A stretch of DNA of 64,000 nt, from assembly GCA_027886175.1 (NCBI GenBank), contig JAJNNQ010000075.1, positions 31,216,501-31,280,500 on the forward strand, in the 5' to 3' direction. A program made the position numbers and the translations under genes. Positions 38,684 through 52,944 of this stretch are shown here, one piece after another; the first letter of the stretch is position 1; every line of letters begins with the position of its first letter. The notes under the pieces are model-generated. The model worked only from the letters and a program-made list of their open reading frames with translations, ran no database searches and was not told the DNA's origin. This stretch comes from Phylloscopus collybita (Eukaryota; Chordata; Aves; Passeriformes; Phylloscopidae).

Positions 38684-41600
38684 GCAAAAATTAAGACTGT
38701 AGCCGGACAGGTGCCAGTTGTCAGAATGCTTTGTGACGATGCAGTGGTGCACCACATTAAGCATATCAGTGTCTTTTCCATATGTCTGTGTAGGGAGCCC
38801 TGCCTTTACCTTCATGTACCTTGGTGAAGGGCTTATTTTCAGTTTTACTGAAAATCTAATGATTTTTCATAGTTTAAATGTTTCTAAATTTATTACCATT
38901 CATAACCTCATTTTCTGCTTCAGAGAATAGTTCCGTTTTGGAAATTGCAGATTAGCAGTAAAGGTGGGAATGGCATTTATAATTTCCATAAAAATCAACC
39001 GAACAGATAAATTGGTGACTTATTGTGATATTCAGAAATGTTTAATTTGTACAGATCTGTTGAAGTATTAGTCAGTGGTTTCTGGTGAAGAGGCCTTCTC
39101 TTTCCTCCAGTGGTGACTAGATTCCTTGTGCAAAATTTAATTCATCTTGGGAGGTATAATGTTACCCAGCATTCACAATTTCTTAATGGTGTAATGTACA
39201 GGTGTAAGTATTGTTTTATATTCTCAGTGGATAATGAAATATGAGAAAAAAATCATAATGATGTGTTACAGTCCCAAGCACTGTTAGTATATGCCATATT
39301 AGTAAAGACTGTAATTTTATTTACTAATGCATAGTTTATACCTGTTCCAGAAAATGATTTTAAGACAGAAATGGGACAGATAAAAATTAGTGTATGTTTT
39401 GTATGCTTAAAATTTAGACCACCTGCAAGGGATGTAGTTACATTACTTGCTTATAATTGAGCTTTATACAACTACTTCTTATCAGGAAAAGACACTAAAC
39501 ATTTTCACCCCAAAGTCTGTGTCTGTGACATGCACAGGTACGATGTGTTTCTGATGGTAAAATTGTTGATGGAGCTCTGAGACTGAACTTTTTTTAGCAG
39601 AAGGATTTAAGTACATAGCATTTAGCTTTTAGTTTTGCTGGGTTGGTGAACAATAAATGTAGAGAGCAATTAGTTAAAATTACAGTTCTGAATAAATTTG
39701 CCAAGGAGTTTGGGCTAAATCTGATTTGATGCTTTCTTCAGATTTTAGTGATCAGGATATGCTTTAAGTGGCTTTTTAAGAGTTCACTTGTTAGTTCCAT
39801 CTTTGTAATGGAACATATGCTTGATTTGAATTCACTTGCTCCTTACACTTGTGGTTAAATCATTATAAAAGTGATCATGAAGTCTGTATAGCAGTTAAGT
39901 TGTGAGTTACCTGCTTAGAGATGACATGCTGCATACATAACATGATGAACTTTGGCTGTGGACCTTCATCGTGAGTGAGCAATATGAAGGAGCTGGTGTC
40001 TCTTTCAGGAAGGTCTCCATACAGTACAGACAGACCATCAGAGGTCTCACACACTTGTTTGCACACCTAGATTTTTGCTGTTTCCAGCAAGGATGAAGCC
40101 ACTTAGACCTGGAATCCTTTCACTATAGAATACTATTAAATTTTGGACCATTATTAAAAGTCCTCAGAAATGTTGTATTGTGCTCTGGTATTTGAATAGG
40201 GATTGCACAAGACTTGGATCTGTGAAATAACTTTTGTTATTTCCTCATAACGAAAATTCTCCCATTTATTTGCTATTTCACAACATATTTAATCAGCTCT
40301 TTGTAATAATAATGTAATAATGAAGGCATTTTTTGGTTGATGGTTCAAAGAACATACTGACTCTGTCTTCATAGGTCAGTCTGAGAAAACTCAGCTTAAA
40401 CTGTCTTCAGAAACCCTGCCTGCTTGTTCAAGGTCCCTGAAAATTTAATAAATGCTGTTCTGCTTTTAGTGTATCTAATGTGATACTTTAAAAGATACTT
40501 TTCTCTAAAAAGATGAATAATTTCCCTGGAATTTGCTGGTACATGAATATGTGGTTTTGGGCAGATGTATAACCTAACACTGCTTAATCTATTCATGAAA
40601 ATAGTTCTGGTTTTGCATAGAAATTCACTATGCAGAATTAGAGTGACAGTTTCCTCTTGAATTTTCTGCTTTTATGTGCTTACTGTTAAAACCATTTCCT
40701 CTCTGTCTGGCTCTGAAACCATTTATTGTCTTTGCATTAGTAAAACTAATTCACACGTTTGAATCTTTTTCTCTGTTCTTTGACACTGAGTTGTCTTATT
40801 TTGGAAGAAGTTTCAAGGGAGGCAGAAATTGAGCCTGTTGAGGTGCAAGTCAGCTGAACTGGAATTTTGTACACAGCTTTGATGCTTCCATCTATTAATA
40901 AAGGAAACTTTGAAGTAGATTTAAACCTTTTAACATGAAGTCCACTGTAGTCTGTTTCAGATTACACTAAGGAGTGGTTTAAACTCATCTTTTTTCAAGA
41001 ATATTTACTGTTTATAAAAATACTTTTGTTGTCCTTTGGTGCTCCTATTCCTATACTTTCAGTTTAAATATGCTTTGTTCCTCTATAGATTAATATGAAA
41101 TAGAATGTAAGGGGAAATGGTTTCTTTACTGTCATTTTTGAAAAAAATACTCTTTCATAAAAAGTAGAAGTTGCTTCAGGCTTCCCAGATAGCATAAACT
41201 ATGTGCCACCCAGAAATTGCCTACACACCTGTTTTTCTATTTGTTTCATTCTCTTGAGGTGTCACCAGCTTGTTTTGCAATATGAGATTCCTATTTGAAG
41301 TGTTTCTGTGAATGTTTTCCTTCTTTGTTTTGGTTCTTCTCTTCAATTACTTATGTATGAGTGTCACCCATTCCCAATCCCTGATAAACCTTCCTTAGGA
41401 ATGGATGCTGTTAAAAATAATTTGAGATTTTTTTTTATTTTCTCAAAGATATAAATTCCTTGTCAATATCCTCATGTTTTGACCCTGTTATTGCTATCAG
41501 TGTAATGCATTTTCTTCTCTCAGAAAGAAATGCATTAGATGGATTAGCAAAGCACTAAAAATATCTTTGCTTAACCACCAAATTATATAACCATCCGATT

Positions 41601-42130
41601 TCTGTTGTCTGCTGGTCTCATGCTGTGGTACAGTTTAGAAATCTACATTTTACGATCTAAATCAAGTGAAAAAAGTTTTTGATTAACATCAGATCTTCTT
41701 TCAGACTATCAAGTATATCTTCTTTTTAGACATCATTCTTTATTCAGAAAGTTAAAAGTAGGGTTTGCTTTTGATGACTCTCCTCACTTCAAAATTTGAC
41801 AATGATGCGGCTTTTATACCATATATTTCGTCTGTTTTTTGATCACTCTGGGGTGGTATGTCTGATACTTGCTTTGGGTCTGTTGCTTGTTTTGGCAGAA
41901 GGGTATTTTTAAAGGAATAGTAATTTAGATCAGATGCCCTGCTGAGGGCCATGTACTCTGAAATAGGATGAGTAGCTTTTCTAGAAAGTTCTTTATGCGA
42001 GAGAAGATTTGATCACCATGACCCAGTTTAAAACTAAATGTCACCTTTCTCTGCACTTGCTGTAGTGTAGTAAAGGGTTTTCCAGAGCTAATCTATCCCA
42101 GAGATGCCTGTAAGAAGAGAACAGGACTGA

Positions 42131-42185
42131 AATTATTATTATTTATAATAATATATTATAAATATATATATATTATAATTATTAA
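42131..42185. repeat. AT-only palindromic tract
   Basis: Fifty-five bases made only of A and T, combining ATTATT, TATAAT and (AT)5 units in inverted arrangement, so that either strand can fold on itself. It is a likely DNA-unwinding or cruciform site and a likely length polymorphism. Confidence 0.8.
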
Positions 42186-43990
42186 TCTTCTCTTACATTA
42201 ATTAAATTTTTGTAATATTTCCAATATTATTCTCTACATTTACTGTGGAGGTCTAAAGTGATTTATCTTCTAGTTTGCTATTGCAGTATTTGACTGTACA
42301 AGTAGGATTAGTAGTAAGGTGATGCCGTAATTCAGTTTGTAGCAGTGAATGAAGAAAAAAGAGGCTCAATTTAAACATGTAGATAACTGACTGAAATGCT
42401 CATCATAAATGTTTGTGATGAGATAACTTCGTTTGATGGCAGTATTTTATTTCTGTGTGTCCAAAAGATCTTGTTGTATTGCAGTGGAGCTGTTGCCTGT
42501 GGTTGGGTTCCCTGCAAAAGGGCTGAAAGGTTTTGTTCCTTATGAATGTGACAAGTCCGCTTGTATCCTAAGGTCAACCAAGTGTCACCTTGGTCTGCAG
42601 TTACATCCTTTCCTGCTGTTTGTTTTTCTATTGTGTAGCTTTAATTGAAAAGAAAAAAACTTGAATGCATGAAAAAGGGAAATGATGCCATCAGAGCAAT
42701 CACTTTAGATCTAAGGGAAAAGACTCCACATATAATCAGCTGGCTAAAGGGCATGAGAACATCCTGAAAGGCAATTGGGCACCTTTTGTGGAAATAACTC
42801 TGATATATCCCATTAACTTGTTCAGTGTTGCTCAGAAACAATGCCTCTAGACAGAGGCACGTTACTGGGCCTTTGTTCAGTGCCAAAGGCTGCAGTTATC
42901 ACAGTGTAGAGCATCATCTTAAAGCTGGTACAGTTCATGTACTGCTTCTGAAAGAGTATGTACACAACAGATTCAAACTTTTCATGACCTGTTATTTTGT
43001 GTTCTCACCCATGATACTCTTTACAACTGAGTAGGAGAAAGGTATGGCTTTTTCAGATCCTTCTCTGAATGACTTCATACCTGCAGTCATTTTTTCTTGT
43101 AGAATATGAGACCTGAAGATGGTACCAATTGTTTCTGATGGGACAGCTTCATATTGCTCTTCTATTTGTTTTTCCTCCAGTCTGTCTGGAATATTTGTCT
43201 CCACATGTTCCATCTCATCTTTTAAGTTGCATAGACTCTAGGGCCTTTTCATCGTACATGTTTTAAACTGGAATGGTGGAACTTAGACTACTTGTGATCA
43301 TGCAATTATTAGCAAAATGTATTCACTAATAATAAGAGGAGCAATGAAAAGATGATTTCCTGTGGAGGTTTTTTGGAACACTGTTGATCTGTTTTACTTC
43401 AGTAATACCATCTTTATAAGCATTGTGCTGGTAAGAATAAACAAGTTTGTTGGGGATTTTTTTCTCCCACTTTCCCCCCTGACTTACCAGGAAAGAAATT
43501 ACAGATTTCTAGTCTTCAAGTGTCTAGTTTCTTCTCAAAAGGAAATAATTAGCCACGGCCAATGGATGTTGTGATGTAGGCAATTGCTTCTAGCCACTAG
43601 AGAGAATAGTATAGAGGTATTGTTTTGGTCTCTTCTGTCTTTCTGCTGCTGAAATATGGTTTAATATTTACGCCAAAGAAAATGGGCACAGATTTTATAA
43701 CAAAACCCACCAAATTTAGATGACAGCATTATGCTGAATCTAGTGAATAAAGCAGGGACTTCAAGAGTGAGCATATTACAGTGAAAACCCTACATTCTTC
43801 AATAGCAAGAACACGGAAAGACTGACACAATTCAGATTATGGTATTTCTGAATGAAAGCAGGAAGGTTTTTAAGGGGGGGATCCTTGCAAACATGGGAGT
43901 GTATTTGTAACATTAACATGAGAAAATTATTTTCTTATTAAATTGATCTGAAATAGACAACCAGAAAGGCAATAATATTGTGGGATTTTA

Positions 43991-44018
43991 ATATGAAAAT
44001 ATGCAAATATTTTCATAT
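43991..44018. repeat. perfect 12-bp hairpin with GCAA loop, octamer inside
   Basis: ATATGAAAATAT (43991-44002) is exactly complementary to ATATTTTCATAT (44007-44018) around the four-base loop GCAA. The POU/Oct octamer ATGCAAAT spans 44001-44008. Confidence 0.75.
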
Positions 44019-47000
44019 CATAATTTGAAATCACCTACCCTTTCATGACCCTGAAGGATACTTTGAAGTGTATTTTATTAATCCTGGAGGGTAGTTATGA
44101 AATAAAATTCTAGTGAGACTATAGTAGTAATGTAAAGTGTTTGTTTTTTATTGTGCCTGTCATTTGGAAGGAATGAGGTGACATTTCATGCTGTGATCAG
44201 CAACTCCTCATGGCTGTTCCTTGGCAGAGTCTGAAATGAAGCTGGAAAGGGGCATGTGGCTTGCTGCTCAGTAGATAGAGGGAGAAAATTGGTCAAGACT
44301 TGAAATCATTCACCTTACTACTAAAATACTTCCTATGATGTTACTTTCTTTAGGAGCAGATAAAACATCCCTTTCTAATCAGAGAGCAGACAAATGGCTT
44401 ATATTCCATTTGCTTTGACTTTACTTACTCTTGTTACTTTACTTACTCCTGTTGCTTTGGAGGATAAAAGTGTGAGCTGATCGTGGCATTTAATTTATCC
44501 TTTACATAGTCTGCTGGTGAAATAGGAAAGGTTGGCCATGCTGACATCAACAGCAGAACTCCCACTGGTTCCAGTGATAGCAGGATATCACTGATAGAAC
44601 AGTGCTCTTTGTGAGCTGCATGTTTTGTGGGAGTCACAGGCAGTTGAAAGGCCTAGGTCAAGATACTAGAAGTTCCCAGCTGGATCAGGAAGGGATAATC
44701 AAATACAGAGAAAGTTCAGTTACCACTGAAGGGAACTTTTAGGTTCTCAGTATGCTGTCCCCTTCTCCTAATTTCCAGAAAAACTAAAATTCGATTATTT
44801 TATGAATTCTACAGGAACTAATGGTACCTTCTGAGATTCAGTCTTTTCCTTTTGCAAATAATGAAGCTTCTGTAATGAATCCATATGTCACACACATTCT
44901 GTCTGCTGTTACTCATGCTGAATGCTATGCTGTTCTGCATACTGTCCTCAAAACCTAAGATTAGAGTATGGTACAGCTCAATATGAATAGGGGTGACAGA
45001 ATTTATTCTAGAAGGACATGTCAGCTCACTTGCTGAGGAAATCCATATTTCTGGAAATCAGATGAGGGTTTGCTCTGAAAAGTAACTGGGAATATAGCTT
45101 TGTGCTTTATTGCTCTACTAGTGAATCTGATTTCTGCATTTACATACATGTAAGAAACGCTGCTAACAGATTACATGGTTTGCAGTGGAAATAGCTGATT
45201 ATAGAGGTTACTGCTTCTTCATTCTTCTTGCAGAATGGCTTCTTGTGTGTTGCAAAGATCCTCAATGTACTAGCTAACCAGGTAAAAGCATCTTATGTGA
45301 GTGAGTTTTAACAGAGTTTTAATCACGATTTGTTTTCCTCAGCTTTACTTGTTCAGCCCCTTTTCTGGAAGGTCATTTAAACAGTGGGGCCAAACTTCCC
45401 TGACTAGATGCTTGTGTCATTCACCTAGTGGCAGGGAAAGCTAGGTGGCTTATTGCATGTGCAGCACATCAGAGGCTTCCAAGGAGAAGAGGGTGTTGAA
45501 GCCATTCAGACAGCTGGCTCCTGGCTGTGCTTTTCCCCAAAGGATCTTTAGAAGCGGGTGTGGAATGTGCTGTGAAATTCTGGTAGAGGCAGCAGCTCTG
45601 GGAAGGATAACGATCAGGAGTGGGCTGCTATTACTTCCAGAGTAATTTAGATGGCAATCCACCTGTGCTGCTCCTCCTCAGGTATTTGTCCAGTCAAAAG
45701 CCAGCCCGGGGTTTGGTGAATTGGTGTAGTGAGCTGCATATGCTCCCAGGCCACAGGCAGGGTGTTCATCCAATGGATCTGATGCATGTCAGAACTTGGT
45801 TATGTGGGTTTGCTTTCCAAGCATGACATAAACTTTAGTGTGACCTTTCAGCAAGAGTTACAGTGGAGTGCCATGTTAGAAATACCTGACCTGGGAACAA
45901 GTTCTCCTTTAGGTTTGTATGAAAGAAGGCCAGAGGGATATGGTGAGTGTATAAGCACAGGTTTTTGTTGTATGTCAAGCTTGTGTGCCAACTCTCTGTG
46001 TGTACCAATAAAAGTGCAGCCTAGTCTAGATGACCTGCTCTAAGCATAAAATATAATGAAGACCGGTGTTCATGTGCAGCATTGAAAGCCATATTGCCTT
46101 CTCTAAAAAAAGCAGGATATTAACTGAGTGCTTTAGCCAACACAATTAATGGCATTGTACAATGCAGAGTAAGTTTTAATAGAAAATATTGTCATTGTTC
46201 CAAGTTAATATGGAAGTTAAATATGTGACATTGACTGGATCTCCTGTATTCAAGAGCTGACCTTTTGGCAGTAGCAGTGAAATAATATACAGCAGAATCT
46301 TGTTAATTCATGCTAATGACTTAAAAGACCCATCACAGATTACTTAATTTTACAACTTAGCAAGTAAGTGAAACATGATGACAAAACTTCGGGGATGCAC
46401 ACTTTAACAGTATGTGCTCTGCTAAGTTACCTCTTTAGCAGCAGTTATGCTGTAAATATATTTGTAATAGATGAGTTAATGGACAGTAGTACTATTGGTT
46501 AAAGCAGTGATGATTTCCTGAAATGACACTGTAGTACAATAGCCTATTATTAAATAGTTTCAGTGAAACATGACTAATCTACTAGTTCGGTGAGTGTGAA
46601 GCCACTGAAATGGTTGTGAAAGTAACAGATGTTGGCTTTTAATATTAATAAAAATGTTCTCTCCTCATATGTGTCACGTCATTTAAAATAAATGTAGCTA
46701 GAGTTAGTTGGGAAAAAGGTTATCCTGTCACAGTAATAGTATACAGGTATATATGTAAATAAAAACTTCATAAAATTTTTTTATCTTCAGGTTGAATTAC
46801 TTCTAGAGACCTAAGCCTATGCTAACCTATGCTCATTCTTAAAATAGTAATTCCCAAATGACAGGCTCATGGAACATCACATATGTTCCAGTAAATTTCT
46901 TAGTCTTCAAAATATAGAGTAACTGTTTCCATTATGAAAAAATCTGCAGTTTTTCTATTTCAGTCTACATCATGTTCCACATTAAGTACTGTTAAGAGCG

Positions 47001-48028
47001 CAGTTTTATTACTGGTGTGCATTCTCAAATGAGAAAATAAGACTTTTCCAGTACGCCTTAGAAAATGACACTAAGCCATTTAATATTTGTTATGCTTTGA
47101 GTAAAAGAAGGAGCTGTAAGGTCTATACTGTAATCATCATATGCACTTGTTACTGTGCACTGGTGTGTCAGCAGAGAAGTCTGACTAAATAAGGCAATGC
47201 ATGAGTGGAGCTTATCAGCGTTTGACAGGAATATAGTCCACTAACAGCTGATACAGTAGCCCATCTTTTCTGTGCTATCATCGTCCTTCTGCATGGCACA
47301 CAGATGTACATTTATCATCTGCTTGGCTGCTGATAGCGCTCAAAACAGCCCTCCACCTTTTCTTTTTAGTGTATGCTCGAAGTAATGCAAGTGAGCTGAA
47401 ACCCTTAGCCAAATATTTTTTATTTACATAAAAATGTATGTGAAGTCGTCAGCTTTCAAACTTGAGAAGTACACTGTACCTTCTGCTTCTTCTCCCACCA
47501 GATAGTGTAGAGTGTTGTGGACACTGATTATATAAATAAACAATAGGAAACTTCATGCATTTTTGTGTCCTTATAGTACTACTGCACACTAAGCAATGCT
47601 TGTATAAAGTATCCATAACTTCATGAAAGCAAATCCTGACTGATCGTGCCTTCTTCCCTCTGACGGTCTGATACTGCTCAGATGAGTGTCTAAGCTCCCA
47701 GTGATCTTTCCAGGAATAGTATTGCACCTTGAACATTCATAGGTACTTTTAAAAAATATCCATTAAAATACCTTTAAGACTGTTTCAGTATCATTTTTTC
47801 TGTTATGCTGAGCTTGATTGTCAGACTTTGTCCCTGTGTTGTGCAAGATTTTGGGATCTGGCAATTACATCCATAAAGTTACTAGGCCAATAAAAACATT
47901 TTAAGACTTGTTAGCACCTAGCCTGCTACAGAATGTCCCAGAGCAGTCAAACTGGTGACCTGCAAATCTGTTTTGATACTGGGAGTGGATGTAAATGTGT
48001 TTGCATGTGTGGCCATTTTCTAAGGGAT

Positions 48029-48087
48029 TTCTGAAAGATATTAATATTAAATAATAATAATATTCTGAAAGATATTTAATATTAAAT
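48029..48087. repeat. direct duplication, about 24 bp
   Basis: TTCTGAAAGATATTAATATT at 48029 recurs as TTCTGAAAGATATTTAATAT at 48063. The copies are separated by a short AATAATAATA linker and differ by one inserted T. Confidence 0.85.
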
Positions 48088-51000
48088 TCTTATTCCTTAC
48101 TGTGAAGACAGGTCGGTGATTTGAAAGTTCCTCCTTTTCTTGCAAATTCAAGTCATTAAACTGCAAGGCCAAAGCTGTTGAATTTCTGGCAAAAGTTTCT
48201 GTTAAAAAGGTGATCTTTTTTATCAAGCATGAATTTAAGATAATAGTGAAAAACCCTCTTGATTTCTCTATAGCACACTTTTAATTTTGTGTTCCTACTG
48301 ACTGTCATTCTGTTCTATCTTCTCAAGCAAAAAGGCAGAAAGGGATGGATGGATGGACCATCATCTTTATTTGTGGCACTGATTTGAGTCTTTTTGCATT
48401 AATCCTTTTATACCTGCCCATCAAATGTGTATCCAAAATTGCTTTTTGCAAATTCAGCTAAAAGTACTCTTGATAAATTACAGTTATTCTGATTTTACTG
48501 TAAATGCAGAACAGGATTTATAAATTTCTCCATATAAAATCAGATCTAGTGTACTTCTTCTACCTTCTTACCATATATTTGCATGTACTTTCTGCCACCT
48601 AGTACTCTACTTTGGCAACTCAATAACTTGCTTATTTGTTCTCCCATATTCCTCCATGACTGTTTTCCTGTTTTCACAACAGCATCATCAATATTCACCC
48701 CCTCCTTGTCCTCTGTACAGGAAGCTTGCTGAGGAATAGAGAGTGCTTGGCATCATTCTGAGAGCATTCTGAAGGTTCCAGGTTTGTTTTGTGGGAACCT
48801 CACATTCTGTTTAAGTGTTCAACATACTGTGTGCAAAATGATCAGAGAAAGACTAAAATTCCCATAACAGTTTAGGGAAGAGTTTACTGGTGACAGTCCT
48901 GGGAAAGCAGACAGGTAACAGATAAATCTGAAAAGAAAGACGGTGAGGCTTTTTGTTTTGGTTTGTTCTTCTTGCTATCTCTTCCCTAAGCTTGGAATGA
49001 AGAATAAGGTTTCTTTCCTTCAAAATTTACTTTCCAGTCAGGACAAAGAAAGGACTTGAAACTCTGTCATGGGGAGAATGCTTACCTCTTGTACTCTCTA
49101 GCAGAGTATGTGCTCGAAGTATTCGTTTCTCGCACACCACTTAGTGTCACAAAATACAATATGCATTTCCTAATCAGGAGCTGTGCTTGGAAATCCTATT
49201 GGCACAGCGAGCACTCTTCCAAAGTTGGTTGTTTTCAAAGTGTCTTTTCTTCTTGCCCAGTGCAATGTTTTAAAAAACCAAACCCTGCAATTTTAGCTGA
49301 GATCCATCTTCTCCAGTTCAGTAAGCTGGCTTAAATGCCCTAATGTGAGTTCACACATCAGTAGCATTGTTGTATGCAATATATGTAACAGAGATGTCAT
49401 TCTGTGCTCTGAGTCCATCTCTGATAATGGTCCTGAGAGAATAAGCAGTTCACTGGGATGTTTGCCATTAGAGCACGTTGGGAGGGTTCACAGGAGATGC
49501 ACAGTGTAATGGACTGTTTGCCATGTGTGTAATAGCTCCCTTCCAAAATAAGAGTGCTTCTGCAGTGCAAGTAAGGACACTTTCAGGCGGCCTTTTTGAC
49601 ACTTCCCTGCTGTGCCCAAAATACTCCGTTAGTTTTCTGGAGTGTGTCTATCATACACCTGTGTGATCTGCATGGAAAAAAATATGATGTGTCCAGAGAA
49701 ATATAGAAGCTGTACAGCCCTGAATTTAAGTGCTGTGACTATGCAGACAAGCATAATAAAGTTATTAAAATTCTTTAGTCATTCAGGGCTACTTCGTTTT
49801 GAGGAATTCTGTTAATTAATCTAATCTTTTTAATTTCTGAAAATGCATTTTGAAAATATTGATAGTGTTGTAATCATACTAATTATGCAGACCTAAAATT
49901 TCAAAAGTTCTTTTAAACATACTCAACTTTTTAGAAATATTTCATTATGTTTTCATAGCACACCAATTTAATGAAGTATGTATCAATTAAAAAAAGCTTG
50001 AAGCAGTCCAGGGCTCTACAAAAACGGGCTTTGTAGCACCTGAATATGCTTCTATATAACAACAAGTGTTTGGCAGGCTATACTACTATATTATGTATTA
50101 TTAAATATACATTATTGTGGAAACTAAACATCGATAAATAATAAACTTGAACTTTTAAGGAATAACTCATTCAATAGCATTCTTTTAAATTGCTAAATGA
50201 GACAACATGATCAGCCTTTGTAAAAGTTTATTTAATGTCTACACACTGAAGTTAAGAAATGCTTATGGGCTGGTTACAAATTTTTAGCCTATGTCATCTT
50301 CCAATGCATGGTAGGTGTGTTTGGCATACATCAAGAATGCATACAGAGTTTAAATTCAGTGTATTTTAGAGATATATTCTCTCTAGTTTTATGCTGAACA
50401 GTAAGTCAAAAAATAAGTTTCCCTGAGAAGGGAATTTAGTCATCAGAGATGGTCAACCAGACCCTTCCCACACTATCATATTTTCTTTGTAATATTTACT
50501 TCAGGTTTAAATTTAAATAATTTGACTAAAAAGCCAGATGCATATATTGGAAAATATCCATGAATTATTTAATCTTAAAAAACAAACAAACAAAAATCCC
50601 CAAAACTTTAAGGCCTTCTGCTGGGAAGTTTAGAATTTGAAAGTTAGCAGCAGAGAAGGTTGCCCATAAAATGACGGTTTTTAACTGTGGAAAGACATTT
50701 TTATGCTGAGATGAAACACTTAACTTTGCTATGAGGAGACTATATTTTCAACATCTCATTGAAGTTTATTCTCTACTTTTATATGGTTACTGTATAACTG
50801 TAACTTCCAGTGAGCTATAAATTTCAGCTTTTCTTAGGAGATTCTAACTTTATTATTCATTAACTATGATTTATCTTCTGGATCACATTATACATTAACA
50901 AAGTCCCACATGTGTAATAGATAATCCATTCAGAATTTTCTTCATTCCATTGCAGTGTTTACTGTTCATCCTGCAACTCCAGAAGCAGAGAGTATGTAAT

Positions 51001-51193
51001 ATATAGATGTGACTTCATCTTCTTAAAATGAGTGCTTTGAAGGCTTTCATTCTGAAATGTATTTTAAAACATGATGGATACTTTTGAAACATTAGTTCAC
51101 ACTCCTTTATGGGTTTGGATCGAACAAATAAAGAAGTTTTGTGGGAAATAAATCTCGTTCAATACACTTTACCAGCTGCTCATGGACAATATT

Positions 51194-51620
51194 AGAATCA
51201 TAGAATGGTTTGGGTTGGAATGGACCTTACAGATCATGTAGTTCCAACCCACCTGCCATGGGCAGGGAGACCTTCCACTAGACCAGGTTGTTCAGAGTTC
51301 CCTTCAGCCTGGCCTTGAACACTTTCAGGGATGGGGCATCCACAACTTCCCTGGGCAACCTGTTCCAGTGCTTCACTGAACACTGAATTCTCTGAGTAGT
51401 GAAATTCTTCTTGATATCTAGTCTAAATCTGCCCTCTTTTAATTTAAAGCCATCCCTCCTTGTCCTGTCTGCCAGTATATAAAGTCCCTCTTCCTCCTTA
51501 AAGGGTACTGGGAGGCCACAATGGTGTCTCCTCAAAACCTTCTCCAGGTTGAACAGCCATAGCTCTCTCAGCCTGTCTTTGTAGGAGAGGTGCTCCAGCC
51601 CTCTGATGGTCTTTGTGGAC
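51194..51620 (-). mobile_element. CR1 LINE, 3' part including ORF2 end, inverted
   Basis: On the plus strand it begins AGAATCATAGAATGGTTTGG and extends to TGATGGTCTTTGTGGAC. The minus-strand frame at 51278-51535 retains the CR1 ORF2 C-terminus, including HWNRLPREVVDAPSLKVFKA and a HHCGLPVPFKEEEGLY-like start, so this copy is the least decayed in the window. There is no full reverse transcriptase. Confidence 0.94.
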
Positions 51621-52559
51621 CATTATTTTATCTAATGAAACTTCTAAGCTTTTGATGGATGCAGTTTTCAGGTTGTAGGCACAAATTCTGGTTTAAGGCA
51701 CCAAAGTATGTCTCATAGGTGTCCTAGTGCTACTTTGTCTAACTAGACATGGGACCTGACATGTCTGCTGCATGTATTGAAAGTTATAAAGGAGAGGGAC
51801 ATGTCCTGAGTGTATAGTCTGTGTAATAAGGAGGCTGAGGTCTGTTTTCTCTGTGTAAATGTGTGTGTTTCTAAACATGAAATCGCTCCAAATGTATGGT
51901 GACTTGTTATTATTTTCTCCTACAAACAGGCTTAATTTGAAATATTTTTGTCTGTTTCTGCTAAAGCTGGAATAACCAGAAGAAATCCCATTGCTTTTGT
52001 GATAAAAATATCAAACTTATATAATTATTTGTCTTCCTTGGTATAGTTTCTACTGAGGGGTGAACAGTCCACTATTTTCTGTAAGGACCTTAAAGGAAGA
52101 TTATTAAGAAACTTGGATAGTTCTTTGAGGTAATCTTTGTGAAGAACCTGTTCCTCCTAAGAGAAAGAGCAGTCTTCTCCTTCACTGTGAAAAATATGTG
52201 AGGTTTGTAAGCGTTGTCTGTAGTGTGCTAATATGAACTTTTTCTTTCCTATGCTGAAGTTACAATATGCTGAGCAAATATTTATTAACAGACCTTTCAG
52301 AGGCTGTGTAATGTCAGCAACTGCACATCCTGGGTAACTAGGAAGCTTAGTTGCTTCCTGCCTCTCTCACAAATACCACCTTAGGTGCCTCATTGTATCC
52401 TCACACCATACATTAGCTTTTTGCTTCCACTGGCAACAAATAAACTGTAATTATAGGTACTGACATTCATAATCTATTCCTTGTCTCTAATTCTTTCCCT
52501 GTGTCTCTGGGAATTTTTTTTAAGCACTTAAACAGCTACAGCATCATTGCATAGTAAGG
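51621..52559 (+). other. JPH1: JPH1 intron 2, between CR1 copies
   Basis: AT-rich intronic DNA with no recognisable feature. Confidence 0.7.
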
Positions 52560-52944
52560 CTTCACAGAAGCAGGGAACACCCTGGGTTGGAAGGGACCCA
52601 GAAAGATCATTGAGTCCAATTCCTGGCCCTGCACTGGACAGCCCCAGGAGTCCTGACAACATTTTCCAAACACTTCTTGAACTCTTGTCAAGCTTAGTGC
52701 TTGACCACTTCCCTGGGGAGCCTGTTCCAGTGCCCAGCCTCCCTCTAGGGGGGAGAACCTTTTTCTAGCACCCAACCTAAACCTCCCCCTACACAACTTC
52801 AGGCCATTCCCTTGGGTCCTGTCACAGGTCACCTTAGAGAAGAGATCAGTGTCAGCCCCTCCTCTTCCCTACATAAGGAAGCTGTAAACTGCAATGAGGT
52901 CTCCCCTCATTCTCCTCTTCACCAGGCTGAACAGACCAAGTGAC
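52560..52944 (-). mobile_element. CR1 LINE 3' fragment, distinct subfamily, inverted
   Basis: CACAGAAGCAGGGAACACCC, GGGTTGGAAGGGACCCAGAA, CTTGACCACTTCCCTGGGGA, CCTGTTCCAGTGCCCAGCCT and ATTCTCCTCTTCACCAGGCT are all CR1 landmarks in reverse. The wording (for example 'GACAACATTTTCCAAACACTTCTTGAAC') differs from the copy at 51194, implying another subfamily. The minus-strand frame at 52536-52832 is part of this copy. Confidence 0.92.

Larger units (their letters stand above)
38684..51193 (+). other. JPH1: JPH1 intron 2, middle segment
   Basis: Non-coding. It holds an AT-only palindromic tract (42131-42185), a 12-bp hairpin containing an octamer motif (43991-44018) and a direct duplication (48029-48052 / 48063-48087). 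Open frames here (for example 45786-46043 and 49056-49334) have no family resemblance. Confidence 0.7.
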
